DNA from: Psychroflexus gondwanensis ACAM 44
GTDB taxonomy: Bacteria; Bacteroidota; Bacteroidia; Flavobacteriales; Flavobacteriaceae
Direction: 5' to 3'
DNA: 64,000 nucleotides
Assembly: GCF_000355905.1 (NCBI RefSeq)
Contig: NZ_APLF01000002.1
Location: 62,001 to 126,000, forward strand
Shown here: in pieces, positions 1 to 9,072 of the stretch
Layout of the letters: each line of letters starts with the position of its first letter
How positions within the stretch are numbered: the stretch's first letter is position 1
Position numbers and translations under genes: made by a program
Notes under the pieces: model-generated
Databases searched by the model: none
Told to the model about the DNA's origin: nothing
What the model saw: only the letters and a program-made list of their open reading frames with translations

Positions 1-438
1 ACCGAAACTCTTCAAGTAGGAGATGGGCTTAATTCAATACAAGTTTATAACCAAAAGCTTTATGCTCTAGATTCTGAAGGAGTAAAGCGAATTGACCTAG
101 GAACTTTTACTGTAGAAACTGAAATAAATAAGCCTGAAGCTTTAACTTCTGTAAGTAATCTGAGAATTGAAAATGATCAATTTTATTACACTTCAGGTAC
201 AGCTGCTTTTACCACGTCAATTTCATCATCAGAATTATCTTCTGAAGCTATTTTCGATTATGGGAGTGACTCTGCTTTTGGGTCCTTTTACGGTTTTGAA
301 GTGAACGAAGGCCAGATTTACGTTGGGGATGCAGCAGATTTTGCTTCAAATGGATCTGTATTCATCTATTCTTTGGAAGGACAATTAGTAAAAGAGTTTA
401 ATGTTGGTCTTGCACCCAACAGCTTTTACTTCCAATAA
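1..438 (+). CDS. C-terminal part of a DUF5074/YncE-like beta-propeller surface protein (partial)
   Basis: The reading frame is open from the first base and stops at 436-438, giving about 145 residues. The residues show repeated short beta-strand blades of the kind seen in YncE/surface-layer propellers (for example SIQVYNQKLYALDSEG and GQIYVGDAADFASNG) and end in NVGLAPNSFYFQ, the usual end of DUF5074-type lipoproteins of Bacteroidota. Family members are exported and often sit next to TonB-dependent receptors, but the upstream neighbour is outside the window. The N-terminus and signal peptide cannot be seen. The family assignment rests on pattern memory; the exact ligand or partner is unknown. 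Confidence 0.6.
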   Translation, partial: TETLQVGDGLNSIQVYNQKLYALDSEGVKRIDLGTFTVETEINKPEALTSVSNLRIENDQFYYTSGTAAFTTSISSSELSSEAIFDYGSDSAFGSFYGFEVNEGQIYVGDAADFASNGSVFIYSLEGQLVKEFNVGLAPNSFYFQ

Positions 439-458
439 TTAAATCTTTAACTACTTTT

Positions 459-490
459 CAAAAGCTTCTGTTTCGACAGAAGCTTTTGTT
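459..490 (+). terminator. Intrinsic terminator after the propeller protein gene
   Basis: Perfect 11-bp stem at 460-470 and 477-487 (AAAAGCTTCTG / CAGAAGCTTTT) with a 6-base loop TTTCGA. A U-rich tail follows on the plus strand and an A-rich flank precedes it. It separates the partial gene from the glycan genes. Confidence 0.8.
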
Positions 491-565
491 GTTTATAAGT
501 GAATCGAAATGATATTCAAAGTTTTTAAAAATTGTACTTTCGGTTTATGAATATGAACAATCTAA

Positions 566-1855
566 GTGCTTAAACGTTTAAAATCTGTAATTCAACAATC
601 TACTCTATTGAAAGTGAGTTCTTTCAATGGACTATCCGTTGTTATTAAAATGATTACAGGGCTTGGCGTTTCAAAGCTAACAGCTATCTATCTTGGTCCA
701 CAAGGCATTGCGATATTAGGAAACTTGAGAAATGTTTTAGAAATTTTTCATAAGTTTTCAAGTGGAGGATTAGCCAATGCAGTCGTCAAATACTCCGCAG
801 AACATAAATCTGATCCCAAAGCATTCTCCTCCTTTTTATCCACCTTGATCTGGTCTGGATTGGTAATGTGTTTTCTTACCATAGCTGTGATTCTTGTTTT
901 CTCAGAATTTATCAACACGCTAATCTTTGGTTCTAGAAATTTCGTGTCGGTTATTCGTTTGTTGGCCTTTGTCTTACCTCTTCACGTCATTAATCTGTAT
1001 TTGATTTCTATTTTGCAAGGCTTCAATGAGTTTAGTAAAGTCATTAAAATTAATATCGCCTCTCATTTTTTGAATATCATAGCTTTTGCACTGCTGGTGT
1101 ATTGGTTTAATCTTGAAGGTGCTTTATTGACTATTGTGATTGTTCCTTCGGCGATGTTGATTTTTACCTTGTACTATGTTCAATCTTGGTTTGGGGCAAT
1201 TACCTCGTTTCAATGGAGCAGATTTTCAACACCGGTACTCAAAAATTTAGGTCAATATGCATTTATGACCTTAATTTCTAGCTTGAGTTTTCCTTTGGTT
1301 TTTCTAGGGATTCGAAACTTACTTATCGATACACTTGGAGAAAGCAATGCTGGGTTTTGGGAATCTACAGTAAGAATATCCAGTTATTACCTTTTGTTTA
1401 TTTTGTCTTTATTGAATTTATTTATTTTACCTAAAATGGCTGAAGCTCAGAAACCATCAGAATTTAGATCTATTGTTTTCAATTTCTATAAACAGATTCT
1501 ACCCTTTTTTGTAGTAGGATTAATCTTGGTGTATATCCTAAGAGATTGGATAGTGACACTGGTTTTTTCAAAAGATTTTTTACCAGCGGCCGACTTATTT
1601 TTTTGGCAAATGCTAGGCGATTTCTTTAGAGTATTAGCAATGGTGATGGTCTATCAATTTCATGCTAAGAAAATGCTTTGGCATTATATTATCACAGATT
1701 TATTTTTAGCTTTAAGTTTATTTTTAAGTGCCATATATCTGGTTCCGAAAATTGGTCTAGAAGGTGTTGTTTTGGGACATGCATTAACCTATATCCTTTA
1801 CTTTTTCATTATCTTATTTATTTTTAGGAAGAGTTTAATTTTTTATAAACGATGA
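566..1855 (+). CDS. Wzx-like oligosaccharide/O-antigen flippase (polysaccharide biosynthesis protein, MOP superfamily)
   Basis: A 429-residue, almost entirely hydrophobic protein with about 12 predicted membrane segments. The N-terminal region resembles O-antigen translocases (STLLKVSSFNGLSVVIKMIT, then LGPQGIAILGN). The family moves undecaprenyl-linked oligosaccharide units across the inner membrane. The start is GTG at 566; an ATG at 553 opens only a six-codon ORF in another frame (ending at 573) that overlaps it. A near-consensus promoter box (TACTTTCG, 536-543) lies upstream. The stop overlaps the next glycosyltransferase start by 4 bases, so the two are translationally coupled. The substrate cannot be read from the sequence. 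Confidence 0.8.
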   Translation: MLKRLKSVIQQSTLLKVSSFNGLSVVIKMITGLGVSKLTAIYLGPQGIAILGNLRNVLEIFHKFSSGGLANAVVKYSAEHKSDPKAFSSFLSTLIWSGLVMCFLTIAVILVFSEFINTLIFGSRNFVSVIRLLAFVLPLHVINLYLISILQGFNEFSKVIKINIASHFLNIIAFALLVYWFNLEGALLTIVIVPSAMLIFTLYYVQSWFGAITSFQWSRFSTPVLKNLGQYAFMTLISSLSFPLVFLGIRNLLIDTLGESNAGFWESTVRISSYYLLFILSLLNLFILPKMAEAQKPSEFRSIVFNFYKQILPFFVVGLILVYILRDWIVTLVFSKDFLPAADLFFWQMLGDFFRVLAMVMVYQFHAKKMLWHYIITDLFLALSLFLSAIYLVPKIGLEGVVLGHALTYILYFFIILFIFRKSLIFYKR

Positions 1856-2667
1856 TTGTAAAACCTACTTTGGAAATAATGATATCTACCATGAATAGGA
1901 GTGATCTTTCTTTTCTGGAAGCTATGTTTCCTGACATGGATCTGAGTTCATATTCCATTTTAATTATTAATCAGACTAAATTAAACCAAGATTTAGTGTC
2001 TACTACTGAAGGCATACGAGTGATTAATTCAAGAGAATTTGGATTGAGTAAAAGCAGGAATCTGGCGATTGAAAATGCTATCGGCGACATATTGGTAGTA
2101 GCAGATGATGACATAGAGTATTTACCAGACTTTGATAAAACGATTTTGCGAGCCTATAAAACATATAATCAAGCAAGTTTAATTTCATTTCAATTTGTGG
2201 ATGAAAACGATCAACTTCAAAAAAAATACCCTAAAACTGAAGGGTATACTACATCTACGAAACGACCATTATCTTCAGTGGAAATCACATTTAGAAGAAA
2301 AGATGTTAAAGAAAAAGGAATAAGAATGAACGAAAATTTTGGACTTGGGACTACATTCCCTTCTGCTGAGGAACAAATTTTTAAACAGTCTATGTTGAGT
2401 GAAGGTTTAAAGGTGGCTTTTATTGCTCAAACCATTGTTAGACATTTTGGAAAAACTTCTGGGTTCAATCAATCAGCATCAGGATTTATAAGAGCAATTA
2501 CAGCTCAGAAATTTTTAGTTTATAAAAACTGGACATATCTCTGGTTAATAAAATACGTTTTCTTTTTATACAGGCATAAGTATATTTCTTTTTTTGAGCA
2601 ACCTAGAGCATTTAAAATTGGGTTTAAAGCTATAAATGATATCAAATCTATAGAGCATGAAAGTTAA
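1852..2667 (+). CDS. Family 2-like glycosyltransferase
   Basis: A 271-residue GT-A type protein. It has an N-terminal nucleotide-sugar half (EIMISTMNRSDLSFLEAMF), the GLSKSRNLAI segment typical of GT2 enzymes at about residues 64-73, and a DDD metal-binding triad at 85-87 (VVADDDIEY). There is no signal peptide, so it should act on the cytoplasmic face of the inner membrane on a lipid-linked glycan. It overlaps the flippase by 4 bases and the phosphoethanolamine transferase by 11 bases, which implies one transcript and a shared envelope glycan. Donor and acceptor sugars are unknown. Confidence 0.75.
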   Translation: MIVKPTLEIMISTMNRSDLSFLEAMFPDMDLSSYSILIINQTKLNQDLVSTTEGIRVINSREFGLSKSRNLAIENAIGDILVVADDDIEYLPDFDKTILRAYKTYNQASLISFQFVDENDQLQKKYPKTEGYTTSTKRPLSSVEITFRRKDVKEKGIRMNENFGLGTTFPSAEEQIFKQSMLSEGLKVAFIAQTIVRHFGKTSGFNQSASGFIRAITAQKFLVYKNWTYLWLIKYVFFLYRHKYISFFEQPRAFKIGFKAINDIKSIEHES

Positions 2668-4246
2668 TTATAGATCACTTTTTTTGTGGACTCTACCGAT
2701 GGCAGTAGCTTTTGGATTTGAATATTTCTTTGCTGCTTTTAGAAACTATAACATTCAAAACTTTATTGAAAATATAGTTTTTCTAGTATGCATTTTAATT
2801 TTTATAAGTTTTTTCAAAGCCACGAGATTTGAAGTTGCTGTTTCAAAATTGAGTTATTTTATATTTATTTTTTGTCTAACTATTGAAACTGCTTTTTTTT
2901 ATCTCTTTAGCACTTTTTTTTCATCATCATCTATTTTTATTGTTTTAGAAACTAACCCTGCTGAAGCTTTTGAATTTTTAGATCTTTACGTGGATTATAC
3001 GCTTATCATGTTTATGGGTGTAGAGCTACTATTTTTGTTGATATTTCTCTTAAAACCTTATCAAAGATTATTCACAATATCTTTTAAAATTAAATCTATT
3101 TATAAAATTATCAGTCTTATTATATTGATTTTAGGATTGAAACTTTCCGTTTTAATAATTGCAAATTTTCCTTTTCAGGTTTTAAAAGGAACAATAAGCT
3201 ATATGTATGAAGTGCAAAAGTTTTCTGATCTCAATCTTGATAAACCCTTTGGGTCCTTAAAGGAAGTTGATTTTAAGGGAGATACAACTCCTCATACATT
3301 TGTGCTCATAATAGGTGAATCTACAGCTCGCAAACAAATGGGGATTTACGATTTTGAAAGTCAAACTACGCCTCGTTTGACAAAGCGTAAGGAAGAGCTG
3401 CTAATTTATAGGGACGTTATCAGTTCTCAAGCGCACACTATACCGTCTCTTCAAGAGGCTTTGATCTTCAAAGACGAAGAAACTCAAACAGAATCTACAA
3501 TAGTTCAGTTGATGAATCAAGCTGGTTTTAAAACTTTTTGGTTGTCCAATCAAATGCCAATAGGAATCTACGAAACCTTGCTTACAAAGCTGTCTAAAGC
3601 TTCAGATAAATACGTTTATACCAACACCACTAGATGGAGTTTTGTCACTCCATTTGATGAGGTTTTACTACCGCATTTAGATGAAGCCTTAAAAGATCCA
3701 GCAACTCATAAATTTATAGTCATCCATTTACTAGCAACCCACTCCAATTATGGATTAAGATATCCAAAGGAATTTGATGTTTTTAAGACTGAGCCTTCAA
3801 CAGCATTCCCCTCAGAAGAAAGCTTTAAAGTAATAAACGAGTATCATAATTCTATTTTTTACGTAGATTTTATACTAGACCAAATCATTGAAAAAACAAA
3901 ATCAAAAGACGAAAAAAGTTATGTGCTTTATTTTTCAGATCACGGAGAAGAAGTCTATGTTGATAAAAATTTTAAAGGACATAACGATTCCGATATCCCT
4001 ACTAAATCTATGTATGAGATACCCTTTTTTGCATGGACTTCAGAAGAATTCGATTCTTCTTATACTTTTGATTTTGATCCTGAAAGACCTTATGTCTTAG
4101 ATGATTTAATGCACTCCTTAAGTGATTTTTCTCAAATCAATTTTTTAAAATTTGACTCATCAAAAAGTATTTTCTCTAAGGACTTTCAACCTAAGCCCAG
4201 AATTATCGGTAACAAGATCGATTATGATGAATATTTTAAAGAATGA
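2657..4246 (+). CDS. EptA-like phosphoethanolamine transferase (sulfatase fold)
   Basis: 529 residues. About five membrane helices fill the first 180 residues, followed by a periplasmic alkaline-phosphatase/sulfatase domain. The nucleophile motif GESTARKQMGIYDF places Thr at residue 223. The FSDHGEE motif and the following KGHND carry the distal metal ligands. The family transfers phosphoethanolamine from phosphatidylethanolamine to lipid A sugars or other surface glycans, which usually lowers surface negative charge. It overlaps the preceding glycosyltransferase by 11 bases and closes the three-gene set. The acceptor is unknown; a cell-surface polysaccharide fits the context as well as lipid A does. 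Confidence 0.82.
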   Translation: MKVNYRSLFLWTLPMAVAFGFEYFFAAFRNYNIQNFIENIVFLVCILIFISFFKATRFEVAVSKLSYFIFIFCLTIETAFFYLFSTFFSSSSIFIVLETNPAEAFEFLDLYVDYTLIMFMGVELLFLLIFLLKPYQRLFTISFKIKSIYKIISLIILILGLKLSVLIIANFPFQVLKGTISYMYEVQKFSDLNLDKPFGSLKEVDFKGDTTPHTFVLIIGESTARKQMGIYDFESQTTPRLTKRKEELLIYRDVISSQAHTIPSLQEALIFKDEETQTESTIVQLMNQAGFKTFWLSNQMPIGIYETLLTKLSKASDKYVYTNTTRWSFVTPFDEVLLPHLDEALKDPATHKFIVIHLLATHSNYGLRYPKEFDVFKTEPSTAFPSEESFKVINEYHNSIFYVDFILDQIIEKTKSKDEKSYVLYFSDHGEEVYVDKNFKGHNDSDIPTKSMYEIPFFAWTSEEFDSSYTFDFDPERPYVLDDLMHSLSDFSQINFLKFDSSKSIFSKDFQPKPRIIGNKIDYDEYFKE

Positions 4247-4252
4247 TTTTTA

Positions 4253-5188
4253 TTATTTATAAGGACTTTTATAGAGATTGTATTGTGTCAACTTAGATTG
4301 TAAATACTTTAAACCTCTCAAAACATTTGCAGGGGTTTTAAGGAGTAATTTTTGTTTGGAATTTAGATGATGAATATCCAATCTGCCCACAAGCTCTTTA
4401 AAAAGCACATTATCCTGAGCCATTTTAGCCTGTATAGCAAGCGAAAATCGATTGATATCCATGTAGTGGTGAAGTGGGGGATTTTTCTTTTCTTCAGATC
4501 TGTGGTTATCGATATAGTTTAATTTTTCTCTCAATCCTGTCTCATCAGAAAGATTATTTTCTGTTTTCCTATGATAGCGCATAGTCACTTTGGGATTAAA
4601 AGCTATTGTAGCTGCCAAACCAAATTTTACCATTAAGTCAATATCTTGTCCAGATTTTATATTAGTATCAAATTCACCCACCTTTTTAAATATTGAAGAT
4701 GTAAAACTAAGCGCAGATGTCCATGCGATGGGATCTATTAAACTCCCTTTAAAATAATCTTCAATGTATTGAGCTTTTAGAGGATATTCAATAGAGAAGG
4801 TAGGGTGTTTAACATAATCCTTCTCAAGCAATATTTCATAATTGTTGCAAACCACATCAGCTTTTGGAAATTGTTCAATGGTGTTTTGCAATTCCTCTAA
4901 ATGATTTGGGTACCAATAATCATCTGCATCGATTAAGGCAATCCACTCGTGTTTAGCCAAAGAAATAGCTTTGTTTCTAGCCGCTGAAGCTCCTTTATTT
5001 TCTTGATGCACCAGACGTATGCGTGAGTCTTGAAATCTTTCAACTACAGTTTCGCTACCATCGGTGCTTCCATCGTTTACAAGGATAACTTCAAACTCTT
5101 TATGAGTCTGTTTCAAAACGCTTTCTAGGCAGTTTTGAATGTAGTTGGCCTTGTTATATAAGGGAATAACGACTGAAAACTGTATCAT
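4253..5188 (-). CDS. Family 2 glycosyltransferase
   Basis: 311 residues with a textbook GT2 N-terminus (FSVVIPLYNKANYIQNCLES), the NDGSTDGS motif at about residues 38-45, GASAARNKA at 66-74 and the DADD metal motif at 87-90. The C-terminal third is variable, as expected for the acceptor region. It starts within the last 4 bases of the upstream glycosyltransferase gene. The two appear to be the end of a minus-strand operon that begins at ftsE. It converges on the phosphoethanolamine transferase with only 6 bases between the stops and no obvious terminator. Sugar specificity is unknown. Confidence 0.82.
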   Translation of the reverse strand: MIQFSVVIPLYNKANYIQNCLESVLKQTHKEFEVILVNDGSTDGSETVVERFQDSRIRLVHQENKGASAARNKAISLAKHEWIALIDADDYWYPNHLEELQNTIEQFPKADVVCNNYEILLEKDYVKHPTFSIEYPLKAQYIEDYFKGSLIDPIAWTSALSFTSSIFKKVGEFDTNIKSGQDIDLMVKFGLAATIAFNPKVTMRYHRKTENNLSDETGLREKLNYIDNHRSEEKKNPPLHHYMDINRFSLAIQAKMAQDNVLFKELVGRLDIHHLNSKQKLLLKTPANVLRGLKYLQSKLTQYNLYKSPYK

Positions 5189-6075
5189 TGTTTTTGATAT
5201 GATTTTGAAAAATGGTAAAGTTTATAGAGTTTAAAATAAATTAAACTCGGCTGATTTGATACTAAATTAGACTTAAGTGCTCTTTCAATAACGTTCAGAA
5301 ATTTATAAATAACAACATTAAGTCTGTATCTTTTAAGTTTAAAATATAATGTTGAAAGGCTAGTGGCTTCTTGGCTTAAAGTTCCTTTTTGAATTAAACC
5401 GACTAAATTGTCTAAGGCCGTTTCTGTTTTTTGAAGGAACACCATAGAGGTTTCAAGACCTTTATGGATGACTGGATTATCAATTTGCAGTACATCAATT
5501 TCGTGTTCTTTCAAAAACTCAGAGAAAACCAAATCTTCATACCCATAAGTATTTAATTCAGTATTAAAAATGGGCTGTTCAAATTCAGATTTTTTGATGA
5601 GAAGGTTAGAGACTAAGATATTGTAAGGGTATCGAGATTGTCTTAAGTTAGCTGGCTTTGCTTCTTCTTTGTGACCATAAACCCACCTCAAGAGTTCAGA
5701 AGCCTCTGGAGGATTTTTTTCGTATGCAAGTCCTCCATAGGCAACAAAGCAGTTAGTGTTCAAGGCTTCTAAGTATAGCTTGATAAAATTAGTTTTTAAT
5801 GGAACTACATCCGCATCCATAAGTAATACTATATCATATTTAGATTTACTTATCAATTTATTCAAATTGTTGGAACGCCCTAGATTTTTACTGTTTTTCC
5901 AATAGTTTACCATCGGCAATCGGCTAAGCTTTTGGTGGTCTAAATTTTTACCATTGGGATCATCATCAGAAATAAGAATTTCAAATTCAATATCCAAAAA
6001 TTGACATTCTGCATGTAAAACTGACACAATATCAATCAATGGATTATCAAAAGACCTGATAAGTATAGAAAGCAT
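5185..6075 (-). CDS. Family 2-like glycosyltransferase
   Basis: 296 residues. It has the N-terminal core LSILIRSFDNP, then NLGRSNNLNKLI at about 64-75 and DAD at 87-89 (LLMDADVVP). The later ELNTYGYEDLVFSEFL block resembles the ED/E-E-D catalytic region of galactosyl- or chondroitin-like GT2 transferases (pfam Glyco_transf_7C type). It starts one base after the M3 peptidase stop codon on the same strand and overlaps the next glycosyltransferase by 4 bases. I infer a cytoplasmic membrane-associated role in glycan assembly; the substrate is unknown. Confidence 0.72.
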   Translation of the reverse strand: MLSILIRSFDNPLIDIVSVLHAECQFLDIEFEILISDDDPNGKNLDHQKLSRLPMVNYWKNSKNLGRSNNLNKLISKSKYDIVLLMDADVVPLKTNFIKLYLEALNTNCFVAYGGLAYEKNPPEASELLRWVYGHKEEAKPANLRQSRYPYNILVSNLLIKKSEFEQPIFNTELNTYGYEDLVFSEFLKEHEIDVLQIDNPVIHKGLETSMVFLQKTETALDNLVGLIQKGTLSQEATSLSTLYFKLKRYRLNVVIYKFLNVIERALKSNLVSNQPSLIYFKLYKLYHFSKSYQKQ

Positions 6076-6076
6076 T

Positions 6077-8215
6077 TTATTCTTTTGGAACTGGGAAACC
6101 TCTGTCTCGCATCAAGGCGTCAATTTCTGCATCTCTACCTCTAAATTGTCGATAAGCTTCGGCTGGATCTATAGCATTTCGTGGTGCAAAAAGAAAGTCC
6201 ACTAAGTTTTGTGACAGCGTTTCATCATAAAAACCACCTTCAGCTTCAGCAAAAGCTTCTGCAGCATCGGAGGTAAGTACATCTGCCCATAGATATCCAT
6301 AATAACCTGTAGCATAGCCTTCGCCAGAAAACACGTGGCCAAATTGTGGTGAGCGATGACGCATCACAAGCTCATCTGGCATGTTCAATTGGTCTAAGGT
6401 TTCCTTTTCAAAGGTTTTTGGATTTATAGTTTCAGGATCTGTTGTATGATATTTCATATCCATGATGGCTGATGCTAAAAACTCAGTAGTTGCAAAACCT
6501 TGGTTGAATTTAGAAGCATTTTTAATCTTGGCTACAAGTTCTGCTGGCATAGGCTCGCCAGTTTTATAATGTTTTAAGAAGTTATTGATAACTTCATCGG
6601 TATAAATCCAACGTTCCAAAAGTTGGGATTGAAATTCTGTATAATCTCTTACACCACCATTTAATGTTGGGTATTTTACATCTGCACTCAAAAAGTGTAA
6701 AGCATGTCCAAATTCATGGAAAAAAGTTTCTGCATCATCCCAAGACACTAGAATAGGCTCACCTTCTGCTGCTTGCACAAAGTTGGAGTTATTGGAAGCT
6801 AAAACATTGGTCTCTCCATCAAAATTTGTATAAGATCTATAGGTGGTAGCCCAAGCCCCAGATCGCTTACCTTTTCGAGCATAAGGATCTAGGTAGAAAA
6901 CACCAACATGCTCTCCGTTAGATTTTTGGGTAACTTCATAAACCTTAACATCCTCATGAAATACGGGAACGCTACCGTCTGTAATTTCGGAAAATTCAAA
7001 ATCAAAGAGTCTTCCAGCTACATAAAAAATAGCATCTGTTAGATTTTCTAAGACCAAATATTCCTTTACCTCCTCCGAGTCCAAATCATATTTTTCTTGC
7101 CTTACTTTTTCAGCATAATATCTGTAATCCCAAGCTTCAATTTCAAAATCTGCTCCTTCTTGCTTGGCAATCTTTTGCATATCTTCTACTTCTTCTTCAA
7201 CTCTAGCGATGGCCGATGGCCAAACCGCCATTAATAAATTCATAGCATTTTCTGGATTTTTCGCCATCCTGTCTTGAAGTCTCCACTCAGCAAAGTTGTC
7301 GTACCCCAATAATTCGACTCGTTCATCTCTCAATTTCAGAATTTCTTTAATGAGAGCATTGTTATCGTATTCATCATTATTATCTCCTCTAGAATAATAG
7401 TTTTCCCATACTTGTTTTCTTAGTTCTCTTTCATCTGAATAAGTGAGAAAAGGATCTATAGAGGACCTAGAGTTCACAATGGCATATTGATCTGGTTTTC
7501 CTTGTTCTTCAGCTGTTTTTTTAGCAGATTTAATAAAAGACTCGGATAAGCCATTTAGTTGTTCTTCACTAAGAAAGGTGACATAGTTCTCTTCATCATG
7601 AAGTATGTTGTTTGAAAAATCAGTATAAAGCTTGGATAACTCTTTATTGATCTCAGCATAACGTGTTTTGCCTTCTTCATTCAAATTGGCCCCATTCATT
7701 TCAAAAGACTTATACATTAAATCTACAACTCGTTGTGCTTGGGGCTCTAAAGGATTTTTTTGACTAGACTCATAAACCGACTTAATTCTATTGAAAAGGT
7801 TTTCATTTTGACGAATTTTGGATTGGTAATCCGATAATTTTGGAGATAATTTTTGTTGTATGTCCCTAAATTCTTCAGAAGATAAATTACTACTCCAGAT
7901 GCCGTAATAGGTATAGACTCTATCTACAGTTTTACCTGTACGTTCCATAGCTTCAATTGTATTTTCAAACGTAGCTGGCTCCTTAGCATTAGCGATTTTA
8001 TCAATTTCTTTAAGGTGCTTCTCTATAGCTACATCCATTGCCGGCTCAAGATCTTTTAGGTCCATAGCATCAAAATTCGGTACGCCTTCATACGGACCCT
8101 CCCATTTCTTTAGTAAAGTATTATCTGCCATCATATTGTCTTTTGATTTATCTTCTGTGTTGCAAGCAAAACATGTAATAAGTAAGGCGATTGCAGTGAG
8201 TTTAACAGGTTTCAT
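6077..8215 (-). CDS. M3 family zinc metallopeptidase, predicted lipoprotein (Dcp-like)
   Basis: 712 residues. The zinc motif HEFGH is at residues 500-504 (ETFFHEFGHALHFL), and the third ligand lies in the downstream DYTEFQSQLLE. The overall length and the ENAMNLLMAVWPSAIARVEEE region fit peptidyl-dipeptidase Dcp/oligopeptidase A. The N-terminus (KLTAIALLITCFACNTED) is a lipoprotein signal with Cys at about residue 18, so the enzyme is probably exported and membrane-anchored rather than cytosolic like E. coli Dcp. It lies 12 bases downstream of ftsE and 1 base upstream of a glycosyltransferase, probably one transcript. The link between these functions is not obvious. Confidence 0.88.
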   Translation of the reverse strand: MKPVKLTAIALLITCFACNTEDKSKDNMMADNTLLKKWEGPYEGVPNFDAMDLKDLEPAMDVAIEKHLKEIDKIANAKEPATFENTIEAMERTGKTVDRVYTYYGIWSSNLSSEEFRDIQQKLSPKLSDYQSKIRQNENLFNRIKSVYESSQKNPLEPQAQRVVDLMYKSFEMNGANLNEEGKTRYAEINKELSKLYTDFSNNILHDEENYVTFLSEEQLNGLSESFIKSAKKTAEEQGKPDQYAIVNSRSSIDPFLTYSDERELRKQVWENYYSRGDNNDEYDNNALIKEILKLRDERVELLGYDNFAEWRLQDRMAKNPENAMNLLMAVWPSAIARVEEEVEDMQKIAKQEGADFEIEAWDYRYYAEKVRQEKYDLDSEEVKEYLVLENLTDAIFYVAGRLFDFEFSEITDGSVPVFHEDVKVYEVTQKSNGEHVGVFYLDPYARKGKRSGAWATTYRSYTNFDGETNVLASNNSNFVQAAEGEPILVSWDDAETFFHEFGHALHFLSADVKYPTLNGGVRDYTEFQSQLLERWIYTDEVINNFLKHYKTGEPMPAELVAKIKNASKFNQGFATTEFLASAIMDMKYHTTDPETINPKTFEKETLDQLNMPDELVMRHRSPQFGHVFSGEGYATGYYGYLWADVLTSDAAEAFAEAEGGFYDETLSQNLVDFLFAPRNAIDPAEAYRQFRGRDAEIDALMRDRGFPVPKE

Positions 8216-8227
8216 AGTGTAATATAT

Positions 8228-8920
8228 TTAATGCTGTTGTTGTTTCTTTTGAACAACCTCAAATAGACGTTGTCCATCACATTTTAAGGTTTTTGAAGGG
8301 TATTTTAGTAACAATGCATAATCGTGAGTAGCCATCAAAATCGTGTTGCCATTCTTATTTATGTCTTGTAAGACTTCCATGACTTCTACAGAGGTTTGTG
8401 GGTCTAAGTTTCCAGTAGGCTCATCTGCTAAGATAAGTTCAGGATCATTGAGTAGAGCTCTAGCAATAGCTACACGCTGCTGTTCACCCCCAGAAAGTTG
8501 GTAAGGAAATTTGAAGCTTTTGGTTTTCATTCCTACTTTATCCAAAACGTCCTCAATTTTCTGATTCATTTTAGTCTTGTCTTTCCAGCCAGTTGCTTTT
8601 AAGACGAAAATTAAATTCTCCTTGACATTTCTGTCATTTAATAGTTTAAAGTCTTGAAAGACCACTCCTAGCTTTCTTCTTAGATATGGGATTTCCTTTT
8701 CTTTCAAGCTTTGTAAATCGATATCGACGATTTGTCCAGATCCACTTTTTAAAGGTAAATCTCCGTAAAGCGTCTTCATAAAGCTACTTTTACCAGTTCC
8801 TGTTTTACCTATAAGATAAACGAATTCTCCTTTTTTTATCTCTATGTTAACATCCGAAAGTATGAGGGTTTCTCGTTGAAATATACTGGCATTATTGAGT
8901 TCTAGAATGGTTTCTGACAT
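8228..8920 (-). CDS. ftsE: Cell-division ABC transporter ATP-binding protein FtsE
   Basis: 230 residues. Walker A GKTGTGKS is at 38-45, followed by the Q-loop FQDFKLL, the signature [15 protein letters not shown] and Walker [14 protein letters not shown], then the H-loop ATHDYALL. Size and sequence match FtsE, which pairs with FtsX to drive periplasmic peptidoglycan hydrolysis at the septum. No ftsX is in the window, so the partner must be elsewhere, as is common in Flavobacteriia. The gene heads a minus-strand run with the M3 peptidase and two glycosyltransferases. It is divergent from the TPR gene, sharing a 152-base intergenic region. Confidence 0.85.
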   Translation of the reverse strand: MSETILELNNASIFQRETLILSDVNIEIKKGEFVYLIGKTGTGKSSFMKTLYGDLPLKSGSGQIVDIDLQSLKEKEIPYLRRKLGVVFQDFKLLNDRNVKENLIFVLKATGWKDKTKMNQKIEDVLDKVGMKTKSFKFPYQLSGGEQQRVAIARALLNDPELILADEPTGNLDPQTSVEVMEVLQDINKNGNTILMATHDYALLLKYPSKTLKCDGQRLFEVVQKKQQQH

Positions 8921-9040
8921 TGGCGTTTTGAGAAAAAATTATTGAGGCTAAAGATATGATTAATTTGTGAAGCGTGAAAAATCTATTGTTTTTTGCTTAT
9001 AATTAAAATGAGCCAGCAACGTTATATGACTATATAATTT

Positions 9041-9048
9041 TATCTTTG
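9041..9048 (+). promoter_or_regulatory. Bacteroidota -7 box of the TPR gene
   Basis: TATCTTTG matches TAnnTTTG exactly. No clear TTG -33 element is seen at the expected spacing. The box contains the TTG codon at 9046, which argues that translation starts downstream at ATG 9073 and not at 9046. Confidence 0.55.
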
Positions 9049-9072
9049 ACTGTTACCAAAATCAAGCCCCTT

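Noticed and set aside
9046-9072. Longer N-terminus of the TPR protein from TTG 9046
   Set aside because: The codon overlaps a TAnnTTTG promoter box, and the signal peptide starts correctly at ATG 9073.
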